Shown here: positions 1 to 8,784 of the stretch, one piece after another | How the letters are laid out: each line of letters begins with the position of its first letter | Numbering within the stretch: the first letter of the stretch is position 1 | DNA from: Streptosporangium carneum | GTDB lineage: Bacteria > Actinomycetota > Actinomycetes > Streptosporangiales > Streptosporangiaceae | DNA length: 64,000 nucleotides | Direction of reading: 5' to 3' | Assembly (NCBI RefSeq): GCF_027922005.1 | Contig: NZ_BSEV01000006.1 | Location: 186,001 to 250,000, forward strand | Notes under the pieces: model-generated | Database searches by the model: none | Seen by the model: only the letters and a program-made list of their open reading frames with translations | Told to the model about the DNA's origin: nothing | Made by a program: the position numbers and the translations under genes

Positions 1-973
1 TCAGCAGTTCGTACTCGAAGGGCTGGTCCCGGACGTCCGCCGGGTCGCCGCCCGCCCTGGCGGGCTCCACGTCCTCGTGCTGGATCATGCCGGAGCCGTG
101 GCCGGGCGCGGTTCCCTGGAGGGGGAGCCCCGGCACGGGCTCGGAGTGCCACGACTGGGGCGCGGCGGGCTGCGGCGGAGCCGAGGCGTAGTGGTCGGCG
201 GACCCCATCGGATAGGGGGCGGGCGGTGCGCTGTCCACCGGAGACGCCGACCACTCCGGGTAGGAAGAAGGAGCGGAGGAGGGGGCCGACCAGTCGGAGG
301 GAGAGGAGGCGGGCGGAGGCGCCGACCAGTCGGAAGGGGAGGAGGCGGGCGCGGACGCCGCCTCCGGCTGTGCAGAGGACCGCTCCGCGGCGGGCGGGAC
401 GGCCTCCGCCTGGGGCGCCTGCGGCTGGGCGGCCTGCGGGACGGGCTCGGCCCGCGACTCCGCCCTGGGCTCGTGGCGCTGGACGCCCGGGGTCTGCGCT
501 CCCGCCTCGGCGGGATCGCACACGACACCGCCGCCGGCGATCACGCCGCTGTCCAGCCGGACGAGCGGATGGGCCTCGCCGGCCTCCGGAAGGCGCAGCT
601 CGACCCGGCTCACCGGACCGGGCACCAGCCGGTCGGACCAGGTGAGCGCGTCGCGCCCGGCCAGCTGGACCTCACCGGCCGAACCGGTGACCGAGGCGAA
701 CGCGGGACCGCTGACCAGGACGGCCACTCCTCCCGACACCGGACCCGCGACGGCGCACGCGACGGGCTCGCCCATCATGACCGCCAGGACCTGCGCGACG
801 CGACGAGCCAGCGCACGACCGTCCCCTCCTGAGGCCGCGGTCTCCCTGAGCGCGCCCAGCAGGTCTTCCACGACGGCCTCGGCCGCGTCACACACCAGCA
901 GCAGGCCACCCACATGGGCGACCAGGCCGTTGCCCGGAAGTGGACGCACCACTCCGAAGCCCTCGTCGGTCAC
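1..973 (-). CDS. Hypothetical Pro/Ser-rich protein, C-terminus cut by window edge
   Basis: The frame opens with a GTG at 973 and stays open for 324 codons to the window edge, so the C-terminus is missing. The first ~150 residues form a compact domain (VRPLPGNGLVAHVGGLLLVC near the start). It is followed by a low-complexity linker rich in Pro, Ser, Ala and Gln with imperfect repeats of the type SPSDWSAP. The GTG overlaps the TGA of the membrane-protein gene upstream (GTGA), so the two are probably translationally coupled. Such a globular head plus disordered linker is common in actinobacterial FHA or signalling proteins, but the diagnostic part would lie outside the window. Function is not recognised. 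Confidence 0.7.
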   Translation of the reverse strand, partial: MTDEGFGVVRPLPGNGLVAHVGGLLLVCDAAEAVVEDLLGALRETAASGGDGRALARRVAQVLAVMMGEPVACAVAGPVSGGVAVLVSGPAFASVTGSAGEVQLAGRDALTWSDRLVPGPVSRVELRLPEAGEAHPLVRLDSGVIAGGGVVCDPAEAGAQTPGVQRHEPRAESRAEPVPQAAQPQAPQAEAVPPAAERSSAQPEAASAPASSPSDWSAPPPASSPSDWSAPSSAPSSYPEWSASPVDSAPPAPYPMGSADHYASAPPQPAAPQSWHSEPVPGLPLQGTAPGHGSGMIQHEDVEPARAGGDPADVRDQPFEYELL

Positions 974-1407
974 AGAACTCTCCCTCCCCGAAAACGCCAT
1001 CGGATGAACGGCACCCGCATCGGCCCGTTCGCCACCAGCCACACACAGATCCAGACGACGGTGAAATGCATCCAGAACGCGGCAGATGGGACCGGGTCAA
1101 TGAAATCAACCGCACCGGACCGTAGCAAAAAGTACAGCAGAAGGCCTTCAGGAACGAGCGTCAGCAAACCGAACAGCGTCGGCCAGTCCTTCTCCCACCT
1201 GAACTGCATGAGGAAGTGATAGATCAGCTCCCAGACGACCCCTAGCACGGCCACCGCCAGCAGGATCAGCAACGCGTTGACGTAACGGCCGCCGAGCGGC
1301 CTCGCGGGGCCGGGCAGCAGGGGAACGATCAGCAGTGTGACGATGACGCCCACGGTGGCGAGCAGGAACAGGCGCGTCTGGATGCGCCCTGACAAAGTCG
1401 GAACCAC
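970..1407 (-). CDS. Small integral membrane protein of unknown function
   Basis: This 145-residue protein has four hydrophobic helices, at roughly residues 11-30, 42-64, 77-95 and 108-127. It starts at GTG 1407, with AAGGAG about 12 nt upstream. The stop overlaps the GTG of the next gene. The flavoprotein gene ends 36 nt upstream on the same strand, so the three genes probably form one transcription unit. No family signature was recognised. A membrane anchor or partner for its neighbours is inference only. Confidence 0.7.
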   Translation of the reverse strand: MVPTLSGRIQTRLFLLATVGVIVTLLIVPLLPGPARPLGGRYVNALLILLAVAVLGVVWELIYHFLMQFRWEKDWPTLFGLLTLVPEGLLLYFLLRSGAVDFIDPVPSAAFWMHFTVVWICVWLVANGPMRVPFIRWRFRGGRVL

Positions 1408-1443
1408 GGGGGAACTACTCTCCTTACGGCGGCGTAGGACCGC

Positions 1444-3000
1444 TCACAGCGGCGTGTTGAAGGCCCATTTGAACCACTGCGACGTCGACCGCAACGGTCC
1501 CATCTTCCTGACGAAGCCCCGCCTCGCCAGATCGTCGGCGATCTCCTGGGCCGCGACCTGCAGCCCGAGGAAGGTGTCGACTCCGGGGAAGTAACCGCCG
1601 AGCGTGGCGGACCCCGAGGCGTAGAGGGCGCCGTCGCCGCTGGCCGTGCCCTTCACCTCGAAGTGACGCTCGACCTCGAGCCTGCCGACCGGGTTGCGGT
1701 GGGCGCCGCTGTTCTGGAGCAGGTCCGCGAAGATCCTGTGCTCGGAGATGTCGGCCTCGAGACCGGTGCAGTCGATGATGTAGTCGGAGACCGGCTCGCG
1801 GACGATGCCGTCGCCGCTGCGCACGTAGCTGACCAGCCGCCCGTCCTTCGAGCGTTCCACGCGGTCGACGGTGCCCTGCACGGGGTGGTAGTAGCCGCCG
1901 CTGCGGCCCGCGCGCATCTGCTCCTGCCAGTGCCTGCGGTAGGGGGTGTTGGTGCCGCCCATCTCCTTGTACTTCGCGGCGCGCTCGGCGCCCTCCAGCT
2001 TGCGCATCTGCGCCTTCAGCTGGCCGCCCCACACCGACTTGGGGTAGTTGAAGCCCTGGTAGGCCCAGCCGTCGCCGCCCTTGCGGCGGGCCCAGATGTG
2101 CGGGCCGTGCGAGCCGGAGACGAAGGTCCGGAAGATGTGCACGATCTGGGTCTGGAGACCGTACTTCTTCCTGTCGTCGAACAGACGTTGCAGCACCCGG
2201 GAGGCGACGATGCCGCCGCCCCTGATGACGACCGTGCCGGGGCGGGTCTTGAGGAACTCGTAGACCTGCTCATGGGGCTCGTAGGCGTTCACGACGTGCT
2301 GGTAGTCGTTGTGCTTGGTCCGGAACTCCTGCAGGTCCGGCAGGAACTTCAGGCCCGGGTAGCCGACCGCGAGGTGCACGAAGCGCGAGCGGAAGATGAT
2401 GCGCTTGGTCGGCGCCGCGCCCTCGGGCGGGGTGACGACGGTGAAGTAGCCGCCGCCCACCCTGCGCCTGACCATCCGGACCTGGCCCTTGACCAGCATG
2501 TCCCAGTAGCCGATGCGCTTGGCCTCGCGTTCGAGGCTCTCGAAGACCGTGCCGGCGCGCGGCGTCCAGTAGTCGTTCAGCAGCGGCTCGGTCAGCAGCT
2601 GCCACAGGTAGGCGGGGGTCTTGTCCTTCCAGGTCTCCTGCAGGCCGTAGGAGGGGAAGCCCCAGATGTTGTCGGGGCGCGAGGCCGAGTCGGAGCGGAT
2701 CCGCTCACTCCGGGGGATCTGCGAGCACCTGGTGAGGAACTCGTAGGTCTGCCACGGGGTGTCGATGTTGGAGACCACCTTCATCTGGGAGGTGGGGACC
2801 CCGTAGATCCGCAGGTAGTCGAGCGTCACGAAGGAGCCCATGCCTCCGCCGACCGTGAGGAAGGGGATGTCGTACATGGGGATCCCTGCGGCGGCGACCA
2901 TCTGGTCGCTCCATTCGGCGGCGCCGAGCAGCTCCGGGGTCAGGTCACCGGCCGGGGCCGGCGTGTTGGGGGGTGCCAATTGTGCTTCCCTTGGATACAT
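1444..3000 (-). CDS. FAD/NAD(P)-binding oxidoreductase-like protein, function unknown
   Basis: About 518 residues. Two glycine-rich dinucleotide-binding motifs are visible: GGGMGSF near residue 50 and GGGIVASRVLQ near residue 262. A conserved stretch IIDCTGLEADISEH and a C-terminal SGSATLGGYFPGVDTFLG resemble the second FAD-contact region of flavoprotein monooxygenases or pyridine-nucleotide reductases. The substrate is not predictable. The ATG at 3000 is chosen; an in-frame GTG at 3027 would add nine residues, and neither has a clear Shine-Dalgarno sequence. It is the first gene of a three-gene minus-strand unit with the membrane protein and the truncated protein at the window edge. Confidence 0.75.
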   Translation of the reverse strand: MYPREAQLAPPNTPAPAGDLTPELLGAAEWSDQMVAAAGIPMYDIPFLTVGGGMGSFVTLDYLRIYGVPTSQMKVVSNIDTPWQTYEFLTRCSQIPRSERIRSDSASRPDNIWGFPSYGLQETWKDKTPAYLWQLLTEPLLNDYWTPRAGTVFESLEREAKRIGYWDMLVKGQVRMVRRRVGGGYFTVVTPPEGAAPTKRIIFRSRFVHLAVGYPGLKFLPDLQEFRTKHNDYQHVVNAYEPHEQVYEFLKTRPGTVVIRGGGIVASRVLQRLFDDRKKYGLQTQIVHIFRTFVSGSHGPHIWARRKGGDGWAYQGFNYPKSVWGGQLKAQMRKLEGAERAAKYKEMGGTNTPYRRHWQEQMRAGRSGGYYHPVQGTVDRVERSKDGRLVSYVRSGDGIVREPVSDYIIDCTGLEADISEHRIFADLLQNSGAHRNPVGRLEVERHFEVKGTASGDGALYASGSATLGGYFPGVDTFLGLQVAAQEIADDLARRGFVRKMGPLRSTSQWFKWAFNTPL

Positions 3001-3189
3001 GGCAACCGGGTGGGTTGGCCAGAACACTAGTCGTGGTGCGCGCCGAAAACGAGAGGGCCGGACCTGTCCGACTCACTTCGGTCCGCCGTACCGTATCGGT
3101 GCACACCAAGTCAGACGTCCGAAGACCCTCAGTGGTTCGCGCTGGTCTTCTCGTCCTTCGGATGTTTCGCCCGCGCCGCGCAGCGGGGG

Positions 3190-4323
3190 CTAGACCCCGC
3201 TGAAGACCCGGTTCACGTCCGAGGTCGCCAGCACCCCGAAGATCTCACCGCCGCGCTCGACCAGGAGGTACTCCCCCGCGGGCGCCTCGCGCATGGCGTC
3301 GATCAGGGCCTCCCCCGACAGGTCGGCGGCCAGCACCAGGGACGGTTCGAGGTTGCGCGCCAGTGAGCCCGCCGTCACCCAGGGACGGCGGTTCTCCGGG
3401 GTGGCCTCGACCGCGACCTCGTTGACGATCCCCGTGGGGCGGCCCTCGTGGTCGACCACGACCATCGCCCCCGCCTGCGCCTCCGCGGCCCTTCGCAGCG
3501 CCTCGGCCAGCGGCACGTCACCGGTCACCGGGATGGCGCGCCTGGCCAGGGCACGGGCGTTCACCTGCGGGATGCGCGCCCGCACCCGGGCGCCGCGCAG
3601 CGACTGGGTCGCGCCGAGCCAGATGAAGGAGGCCAGCAGGATCGACCAGATGAGCATGCTCGGGCTCGGCGCCTGCCCGCTGATCAGCGCCAGGCCGACG
3701 GGCACCGCGACCAGGGCGACGGCCAGCACCCGGCCGACCCAGGCCGCGACCACGGTGCCCGAACCCGCGTTGCTGGTGGCCTTCCAGACTCCCGCCCGCA
3801 GCATGCGTCCGCCGTCGAGCGGCAGCCCCGGCAGCAGGTTGAAGATCCCGACGATCAGGTTGGCCCACCACAGCTGCAGGACGAGGACGCCCGTGATGCT
3901 GGCCGGGTCGATGAACCGGTAGGCGAAGAAGCCGACGGCGGCCAGCCCCAGGGAGAGCAGCGGCCCGGCGAAGGCGACCATGAACTCCCTGCCGGGGGTC
4001 TCCGGCTCGCGCTCGATCTCCGAGACGCCGCCGAGCAGGTAGAGGGTGATGCGGCGGACGGGCAGGCCGTACATCCTGGCGACCACGCAGTGCGCCAGCT
4101 CGTGCAGGAGCACCGAGAGGTACAGCAGCACCGCGAAGGCGAAGGAGACGACGTAGGTCAGCGGGGTGCTCAGGTCCGGCAGCCACGAGCTCACCAGCTG
4201 CTGGAAGGTGAAGGTGATGAACGCCGCCACGATGAACCAGGTCGGCGAGACGTAGACGGGAATGCCGAACGGCCGCCCCATCCGCAGTCCTGGGTTGTCC
4301 TGGCGTGGGCTGTCGCTGCTCAC
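3190..4323 (-). CDS. Site-2 protease family zinc metalloprotease (M50) with C-terminal CBS pair
   Basis: This 377-residue membrane protease has the zinc motif HELAH in helix LLHELAHCVVARMYGL and the third-ligand motif NLLPGLPLDGGRML. The N-terminal ~230 residues hold about six membrane helices. The last ~130 residues form a CBS-like regulatory pair (VVVDHEGRPTGIVNE; LVERGGEIFGVLATSDVNRV). The family cleaves membrane-bound substrates such as anti-sigma factors, and the closest mycobacterial type is Rip3 (a CBS-containing S2P). Start is GTG 4323. It is divergent from the RecB-like nuclease across a 127-nt gap. The substrate is unknown. Confidence 0.9.
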   Translation of the reverse strand: MSSDSPRQDNPGLRMGRPFGIPVYVSPTWFIVAAFITFTFQQLVSSWLPDLSTPLTYVVSFAFAVLLYLSVLLHELAHCVVARMYGLPVRRITLYLLGGVSEIEREPETPGREFMVAFAGPLLSLGLAAVGFFAYRFIDPASITGVLVLQLWWANLIVGIFNLLPGLPLDGGRMLRAGVWKATSNAGSGTVVAAWVGRVLAVALVAVPVGLALISGQAPSPSMLIWSILLASFIWLGATQSLRGARVRARIPQVNARALARRAIPVTGDVPLAEALRRAAEAQAGAMVVVDHEGRPTGIVNEVAVEATPENRRPWVTAGSLARNLEPSLVLAADLSGEALIDAMREAPAGEYLLVERGGEIFGVLATSDVNRVFSGV

Positions 4324-4438
4324 CGCTGGCTCACCGTTCCTCGCTCACTTCGCCTTCAGGCCTCGATGCTACGCGCCCTCGCGCCACCGGCAGACGTCCC
4401 GAGGCCAACCTCGGGCCCAAACTGTCGTCACCGTGACC

Positions 4439-4444
4439 TACAGT
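4439..4444 (+). promoter_or_regulatory. Probable -10 element of a leaderless promoter for the RecB-like nuclease
   Basis: TACAGT lies six bases before the ATG at 4451, so transcription would begin at or next to the start codon. There is no Shine-Dalgarno sequence. Leaderless transcripts are common in actinobacteria. A short inverted pair ACTGT/ACAGT brackets the region but may be chance. Confidence 0.4.
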
Positions 4445-4450
4445 GCGGAC

Positions 4451-5320
4451 ATGTCACTGACCGAGCCCACGATCATCGGAGCGCTGTCGCCGTCCCGCGC
4501 CGGTGACTTCATGACGTGCCCGCTGCTCTACCGCTTCCGGGTGATCGACCGGCTGCCGGAGCCGCCGTCGCCGGCCGCGGTGCGCGGCACGATGGTCCAC
4601 TCGGTGCTGGAGCGTCTCTACGACCTGCCCGCCGGGGAGCGCACGGTGGGCGCGGCGCTCGGGCTGCTCGAACCGCAGTGGCACAGGCTGCTGGCCGAGG
4701 AGCCCTCCTACGGCGACATGTTCGCCGACGAGGCGGAGCGGACGGAGTGGCTCTCCCAGGCCCGCGCCATGCTGGAGCGCTACTTCACGCTGGAGGACCC
4801 CACCTGTCTGGAGCCCGCGGAGCGGGAGCTCTACGTGCAGGCGGTGCTGGACAACGGCCTCATGCTGCGCGGCTACATCGACCGCCTCGACGTCGCGCCG
4901 ACCGGCGAGGTGCGCGTGGTCGACTACAAGACGGGCAGCGCGCCCGGCCCCGCCTTCGAGGCCAAGGCGCTGTTCCAGATGAAGTTCTACGCGCTGACGC
5001 TGTGGCGGCTGCACGGGGCCGTGCCCCGCCTGCTGCAGCTGATGTACCTCGGCGGCGGAGGCGAGGTCCTGCGCTACGCCCCGGACGAGGCGGACCTGCT
5101 CGCCACCGAGCGCAAGGTGCGGGCCCTGTGGACGGCCATCGAACGGGCGATGGAGACCGGCGAGTGGCCCCCGAGGCCGAGCCGCCTGTGCGACTGGTGT
5201 CATTACAAGGACCTGTGCCCGCAGTACGGCGGCACTCCCCCGCCGCTGCCCGAACGGCAGCCCGGCGACACCGTGCGCAGCACCAGGCGCGCCCCCAGGG
5301 CCGCGACCGACGAACTCTGA
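4451..5320 (+). CDS. RecB/Cas4-like PD-(D/E)XK nuclease with iron-sulfur cysteines
   Basis: 289 residues. Nuclease motifs are the early histidine in GTMVHSVLE, the aspartate in GYIDRLDV and the core VVDYKTG. Four cysteines suited to a [4Fe-4S] cluster are present: one at about residue 23 (FMTCPLLYRF) and three at the C-terminus (CDWCHYKDLC), as in AddB and Cas4 nucleases. The family is the actinobacterial stand-alone RecB-like exonuclease (Rv2119 type), and no helicase is fused. Placing it in DNA repair is inference. The start at ATG 4451 is supported by a -10 element immediately upstream; longer open frame upstream overlaps the divergent protease gene and was not used. Confidence 0.9.
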   Translation: MSLTEPTIIGALSPSRAGDFMTCPLLYRFRVIDRLPEPPSPAAVRGTMVHSVLERLYDLPAGERTVGAALGLLEPQWHRLLAEEPSYGDMFADEAERTEWLSQARAMLERYFTLEDPTCLEPAERELYVQAVLDNGLMLRGYIDRLDVAPTGEVRVVDYKTGSAPGPAFEAKALFQMKFYALTLWRLHGAVPRLLQLMYLGGGGEVLRYAPDEADLLATERKVRALWTAIERAMETGEWPPRPSRLCDWCHYKDLCPQYGGTPPPLPERQPGDTVRSTRRAPRAATDEL

Positions 5321-5416
5321 GCGGCCGGGCCCGGCCCGCCGGGTCATCCGCGGGTATGAGGGCGATATCCACCCGCAGCAGGGTGGTCGCGGGGGTGGGA
5401 CGCCTACATTGATTGT

Positions 5417-6616
5417 GTGCGCAACACCCCAGGCGGCCCGCGGGCCTGGCTCCGCGACCACCCGTTGGTCCCCGACGCGGCTTTGGCGGTGGTGTTGGCG
5501 GCGTCCGCGGCGCTCTACGCCTCCCCCCTCCCTCCCGCCGCCCAGGGGCGCCCAGGAGAGCCCGGCGGCCTGGGGCTGGGCCTGGCCGTGGCGGGCTGCC
5601 TGTCCCTGACCCTGCGCCGCCGCAGGCCGTTCCCCATGCTGCTCCTGGTCGGCCTGGCGAGTGTCGCCACGGCGTCGCTGGGCCTGGGCGCCCTTCCGCT
5701 CTGGCCCGCCGCGCTGGTGCTGGTCTACACCGTCGCCGCCCACCGCGGCCTGGCGCTCAGCCTGGGCGCGCTGGCGTGGAGCCTCGCCTGTCACGTCGCC
5801 TCCACGGCGGCCGACGGCGGGCTCGGCGACTGGACGGTCCACCTGCTGGCGGCCGTCCTCACCGTCACGGTATGGATCACCGGACGGAGCGCCAGGCTCC
5901 GCAGGGCCTACATGGCGGAGCTGCGCGACCGGGCCGAGCGCACGGAACGGGCCAGGGAGGCCGACACCCGGGCGGCCAGGGTCGAGGAGCGCTCCCGCAT
6001 CGCCAGGGAACTGCACGACGTGGTCGCCCACCACGTGAGCGTGATGACCGTCCAGGCCTCGGCCGCGCGCCGGGTGCTGGCGACCAACCCCGACGGGGCC
6101 CTGGAGGCGCTGTCGGCGATCGAGGAGATGGGCCGGACCGCGATGGCGGAGATGCGCAACATCGTGGGCGTGCTCAGGACCGACGCCGCGCCCGCCGAGC
6201 GGAACCCTCAACCGGGGGTGGGCGAGATCCCCACGCTGGTCGAGCAGATGCGCGAGGCCGGCCTGCGGACGCAGCTGTGGATCGAGGGCGAGCGGGGAGC
6301 GTTGCCCCCCGGCGTCGACCTGGCCGCCTACAGGCTGGTCCAGGAGGCTCTGACCAACAGCCTGCGGCACGCGGGCCCCCTCGCCCGAGCCTGGGTCACG
6401 GTACGGCACGAGCACGGCCAGCTGGCCGTACGGGTCGAGGACGACGGTCAGGGGGCCGGCGGCGCGCGCCCCGGTGAGCAGACCGGCGAGCGGACCGGTC
6501 ACGGGTTGGTCGGCATCCGCGAGCGCGTGGCCCTCTATGGTGGAGTCCTGAGGATCGGCCCGCGTCCAGAGGGTGGATTCGAGGTCAATGCCCGGTTTCC
6601 CCTCAAGGACGTGTGA
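5417..6616 (+). CDS. NarL-type sensor histidine kinase
   Basis: 399 residues. The N-terminal ~170 residues contain about five membrane helices with short loops and no large extracellular sensor, an intramembrane-sensing layout. A HisKA_3 dimerisation helix follows, with the phospho-acceptor His in ARELHDVVAHHVSVM. Then comes an HATPase_c domain with N-box EALTNSLRHAG, G-box VEDDGQGAG and GHGLVGIRERV. It starts at GTG 5417. The stop TGA overlaps the ATG of the response regulator (TGATG), so the pair is coupled. The signal is unknown. Confidence 0.92.
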   Translation: MRNTPGGPRAWLRDHPLVPDAALAVVLAASAALYASPLPPAAQGRPGEPGGLGLGLAVAGCLSLTLRRRRPFPMLLLVGLASVATASLGLGALPLWPAALVLVYTVAAHRGLALSLGALAWSLACHVASTAADGGLGDWTVHLLAAVLTVTVWITGRSARLRRAYMAELRDRAERTERAREADTRAARVEERSRIARELHDVVAHHVSVMTVQASAARRVLATNPDGALEALSAIEEMGRTAMAEMRNIVGVLRTDAAPAERNPQPGVGEIPTLVEQMREAGLRTQLWIEGERGALPPGVDLAAYRLVQEALTNSLRHAGPLARAWVTVRHEHGQLAVRVEDDGQGAGGARPGEQTGERTGHGLVGIRERVALYGGVLRIGPRPEGGFEVNARFPLKDV

Positions 6617-7299
6617 TGACGATCAGAGTGCTGCTGGTTGACGACCAGCCACTGCTGCGCACCGGTTTCCGCCTCATCCTCGAGGCCGAGCCCGACGTCA
6701 CCGTGGTCGGCGAGGCCGGGGACGGCAAGGCGGCCCAGGAGCAGTCACGGGCGCTGCTGCCCGACGTGGTGCTGATGGACATCCGGATGCCGGGCGTCGA
6801 CGGCATCGAGGCGACCCGGCGGATCGTCCGCGAGGCGACGGGCGGGGCGCACGTGCCCAGGGTGCTGGTGCTGACGACCTTCGACCTCGACGAGTACATC
6901 GTCGAGGCGCTGCGCGCCGGGGCCAGCGGCTTCCTGCTCAAGGACGTCCCGCCCGACGAGCTGGTCCAGGCCATCCGGGTGGTCGCGGCCGGGGAGGCCA
7001 TCGTCGCGCCGAGCGTCACCCGCAGGCTGCTGGACAAGTTCGGGGCCCGCCTGCCCTCGGCCTACCAGCAGTCCACCCCCGCCCGCCTCGACCGGCTCAC
7101 CGAACGCGAGCTCGAGGTGCTGCGGCTGATCGCCAGGGGCATGTCGAACGCGGAGATCGCCGCCACGCTGGTGGTGAGCGAGACGACGGTCAAGACCCAC
7201 GTCGGCAACGTGCTGACCAAACTCGGCCTGCGCGACCGCGTCCAGGCCGTGGTCCTCGCCTACGAGACGGGCCTGATCACCCCGGGCGCCATCCCCTGA
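6616..7299 (+). CDS. NarL/FixJ-family response regulator
   Basis: 227 residues: an N-terminal receiver domain with acidic pocket DDQ and phospho-acceptor Asp in VLMDIRMPG, and a C-terminal LuxR-type helix-turn-helix (LTERELEVLRLIARGMSNAE, then TVKTHVGNVLTKL). It is the cognate partner of the kinase just upstream, with TGATG overlap. The ATG at 6616 is preferred over an in-frame GTG three bases earlier. Regulated targets are not evident; the nearest genes downstream are on the other strand. Confidence 0.93.
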   Translation: MTIRVLLVDDQPLLRTGFRLILEAEPDVTVVGEAGDGKAAQEQSRALLPDVVLMDIRMPGVDGIEATRRIVREATGGAHVPRVLVLTTFDLDEYIVEALRAGASGFLLKDVPPDELVQAIRVVAAGEAIVAPSVTRRLLDKFGARLPSAYQQSTPARLDRLTERELEVLRLIARGMSNAEIAATLVVSETTVKTHVGNVLTKLGLRDRVQAVVLAYETGLITPGAIP

Positions 7300-7435
7300 G
7301 GCGCTCCTTGGACCGGGCCGCCGCCGAAACCGACGGCCGCCGCACCGGAGGGGACGTTCGCGCCCGGCGCCGGGCCGTACGGGACCGAAGACGCGCAGGC
7401 GACGGAAACGACCTGCCACGGAGCCGGGGACCGGC

Positions 7436-7996
7436 CTATCGGGGAACCAGCGCGCGCAGTTCCTTCCGCGCGTAGAAGACCGACCCCGCCAGCAGCACCA
7501 GCCCCGACAGCACCCCACTCACGAACGGCACCCACTCCACGGCCTGCGTCCACACCATGACGAGTCCCGCGAGGCCGAGTGCCACGAGCCCGATCCCGGG
7601 GATCAGGATGCTGACCTCCCGCCATACCGGCCAGAGCGCGACGAAGTGCACGCCGACGACCAGCGCGGTCCAGGCCACCCCCGCCTGCGGCGCCCATCCC
7701 AGGAGGCGCAGCACCTGGATGCCGCCGAACAGGGCCACCGCCTCAAGCACGACGATCACGACATATCTGCGATTGAACATGCCGCCGCGGCTGTCGCCCC
7801 CGGCCTCTCCCGTCGCGGTCGCACCCCTGGTCCGCCGCCCCGCGAGGAACCACATGACGATCACGCTCACGAGCCCGAGGCCCGCACCCCAGCGAAGGAC
7901 GGTTCCAACGACGGGCACAAGAGGATCATGCGCATTGATGGCTACAAATACCATCCCAAAGACGGCACCAATCAACACTCCACTCAAACGTTGCAT
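7436..7996 (-). CDS. Polytopic membrane protein of unknown function
   Basis: About 186 residues with six predicted membrane helices in two groups of two and four, separated by a short Gly/Arg-rich cytoplasmic loop (GRRTRGATATGEAGGDSRGG). The ATG at 7996 gives a natural N-terminus running into helix 1 and has TAAGAT eight bases upstream, which could be a leaderless -10. An ATG at 8026 with AGGA ten bases upstream is the alternative. The longer open frame upstream overlaps the LysR remnant and is not coding. No family is recognised. Confidence 0.65.
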   Translation of the reverse strand: MQRLSGVLIGAVFGMVFVAINAHDPLVPVVGTVLRWGAGLGLVSVIVMWFLAGRRTRGATATGEAGGDSRGGMFNRRYVVIVVLEAVALFGGIQVLRLLGWAPQAGVAWTALVVGVHFVALWPVWREVSILIPGIGLVALGLAGLVMVWTQAVEWVPFVSGVLSGLVLLAGSVFYARKELRALVPR

Positions 7997-8057
7997 GACT
8001 GGCGATCTTAGCGTCAATGTCCCCATCGGCCCGAAATCCTGTACGGCAGGCTTCGGA

Positions 8058-8742
8058 TCAGAGGACGTCACCGCCGTCCAGAGCCTCCAGGGCACGGGCC
8101 AGCACAGGACGGGTGTCGCGCCGCCAGGCGACGGCGGTGGTGCACGTGAGGCCGCCTGACAGCAGCACGAAGACCACTCCGGCGCGAGCGTAGTGCTCGT
8201 CGGTCCCCTCGGAGAGCAGCGCGACGCCCCGGCCCGCCGCGACCAGTTCCAGGGTTTCCTCGATCGGGTCCGGGCTGCGCGGCACCACCCAGACTCTGCC
8301 GTCCAGGTCGGCGGCCGGCCACGGCGAGCCCGGCGAGCGGGTCGCCGACCGGCACGGCGACGGCGCGTCTGTCCTCGGCGAGGAGCCGCGTCTCCAGGCT
8401 GTCTCCCGTGATCAGCGGCGGCCACACCACGGCCACACCACGGCCAGGTCGCTGGCCCCCGTCAGCAGCCCGCAGGACGGGTCGTCGAAGTCGAAGCGGC
8501 GCAGCCGTATCTCCCTGCCGGAGGCGCGCCGTGCCCCGTCGAGCAGGCGGGAGGTGAGCGTGCCCGCGGCCTCGCCCATGAAGCCCACGGTCAGCCCGGA
8601 GGCCTCCCCCGCCAGAAGGGCCTCGAACTCGTCGACGACGGTCGTCACGACCACCGCGTGGGCGAGCAGCAGGCCGCCCAGCTCGGTCGGGCGCACGCCG
8701 TCGCGGTCGCGGACCAGGAGCCGCCGCCCCGGGAAAGCGGCC
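8058..8742 (-). pseudogene. LysR-family regulator remnant: N-terminally truncated and frameshifted
   Basis: Reading from 8742 down, the frame shows the end of a LysR head (AFPGRRLLVRDRDGVRPTELG), then a substrate-binding domain. The reading frame breaks at an 11-bp tandem duplication (8422-8443), continues in a second frame (VVWPPLITGDSLETRLLAED), and returns to the first frame near 8325 (SPWPAADLDGRVWVVPRSPD) to a normal stop at 8058. About 45 residues of the DNA-binding head are missing; the remnant starts exactly at the opp terminator hairpin. Removing the duplication gives DLAVVWPPLIT without a break. A dead gene is the simplest reading. Confidence 0.82.
8422..8443. repeat. 11-bp tandem duplication inside the LysR remnant
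   Basis: CCACACCACGG occurs twice head to tail. The extra 11 bases shift the reading frame and create the stop at 8412. It looks like a replication-slippage event. Confidence 0.9.
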
Positions 8743-8772
8743 TGTCCCGTACGGCCGGGCCGTACGGGACAG
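8742..8772. terminator. Perfect hairpin terminating the opp operon
   Basis: The arms CTGTCCCGTACGGCC (8742-8756) and GGCCGTACGGGACAG (8758-8772) are exact complements with one base between them; in RNA a few pairs would open to form the loop. It lies 13 nt after the oppF stop. There is no long U tract, as is usual for actinobacterial terminators. Confidence 0.8.
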
Positions 8773-8784
8773 ACATGCGGCGGG

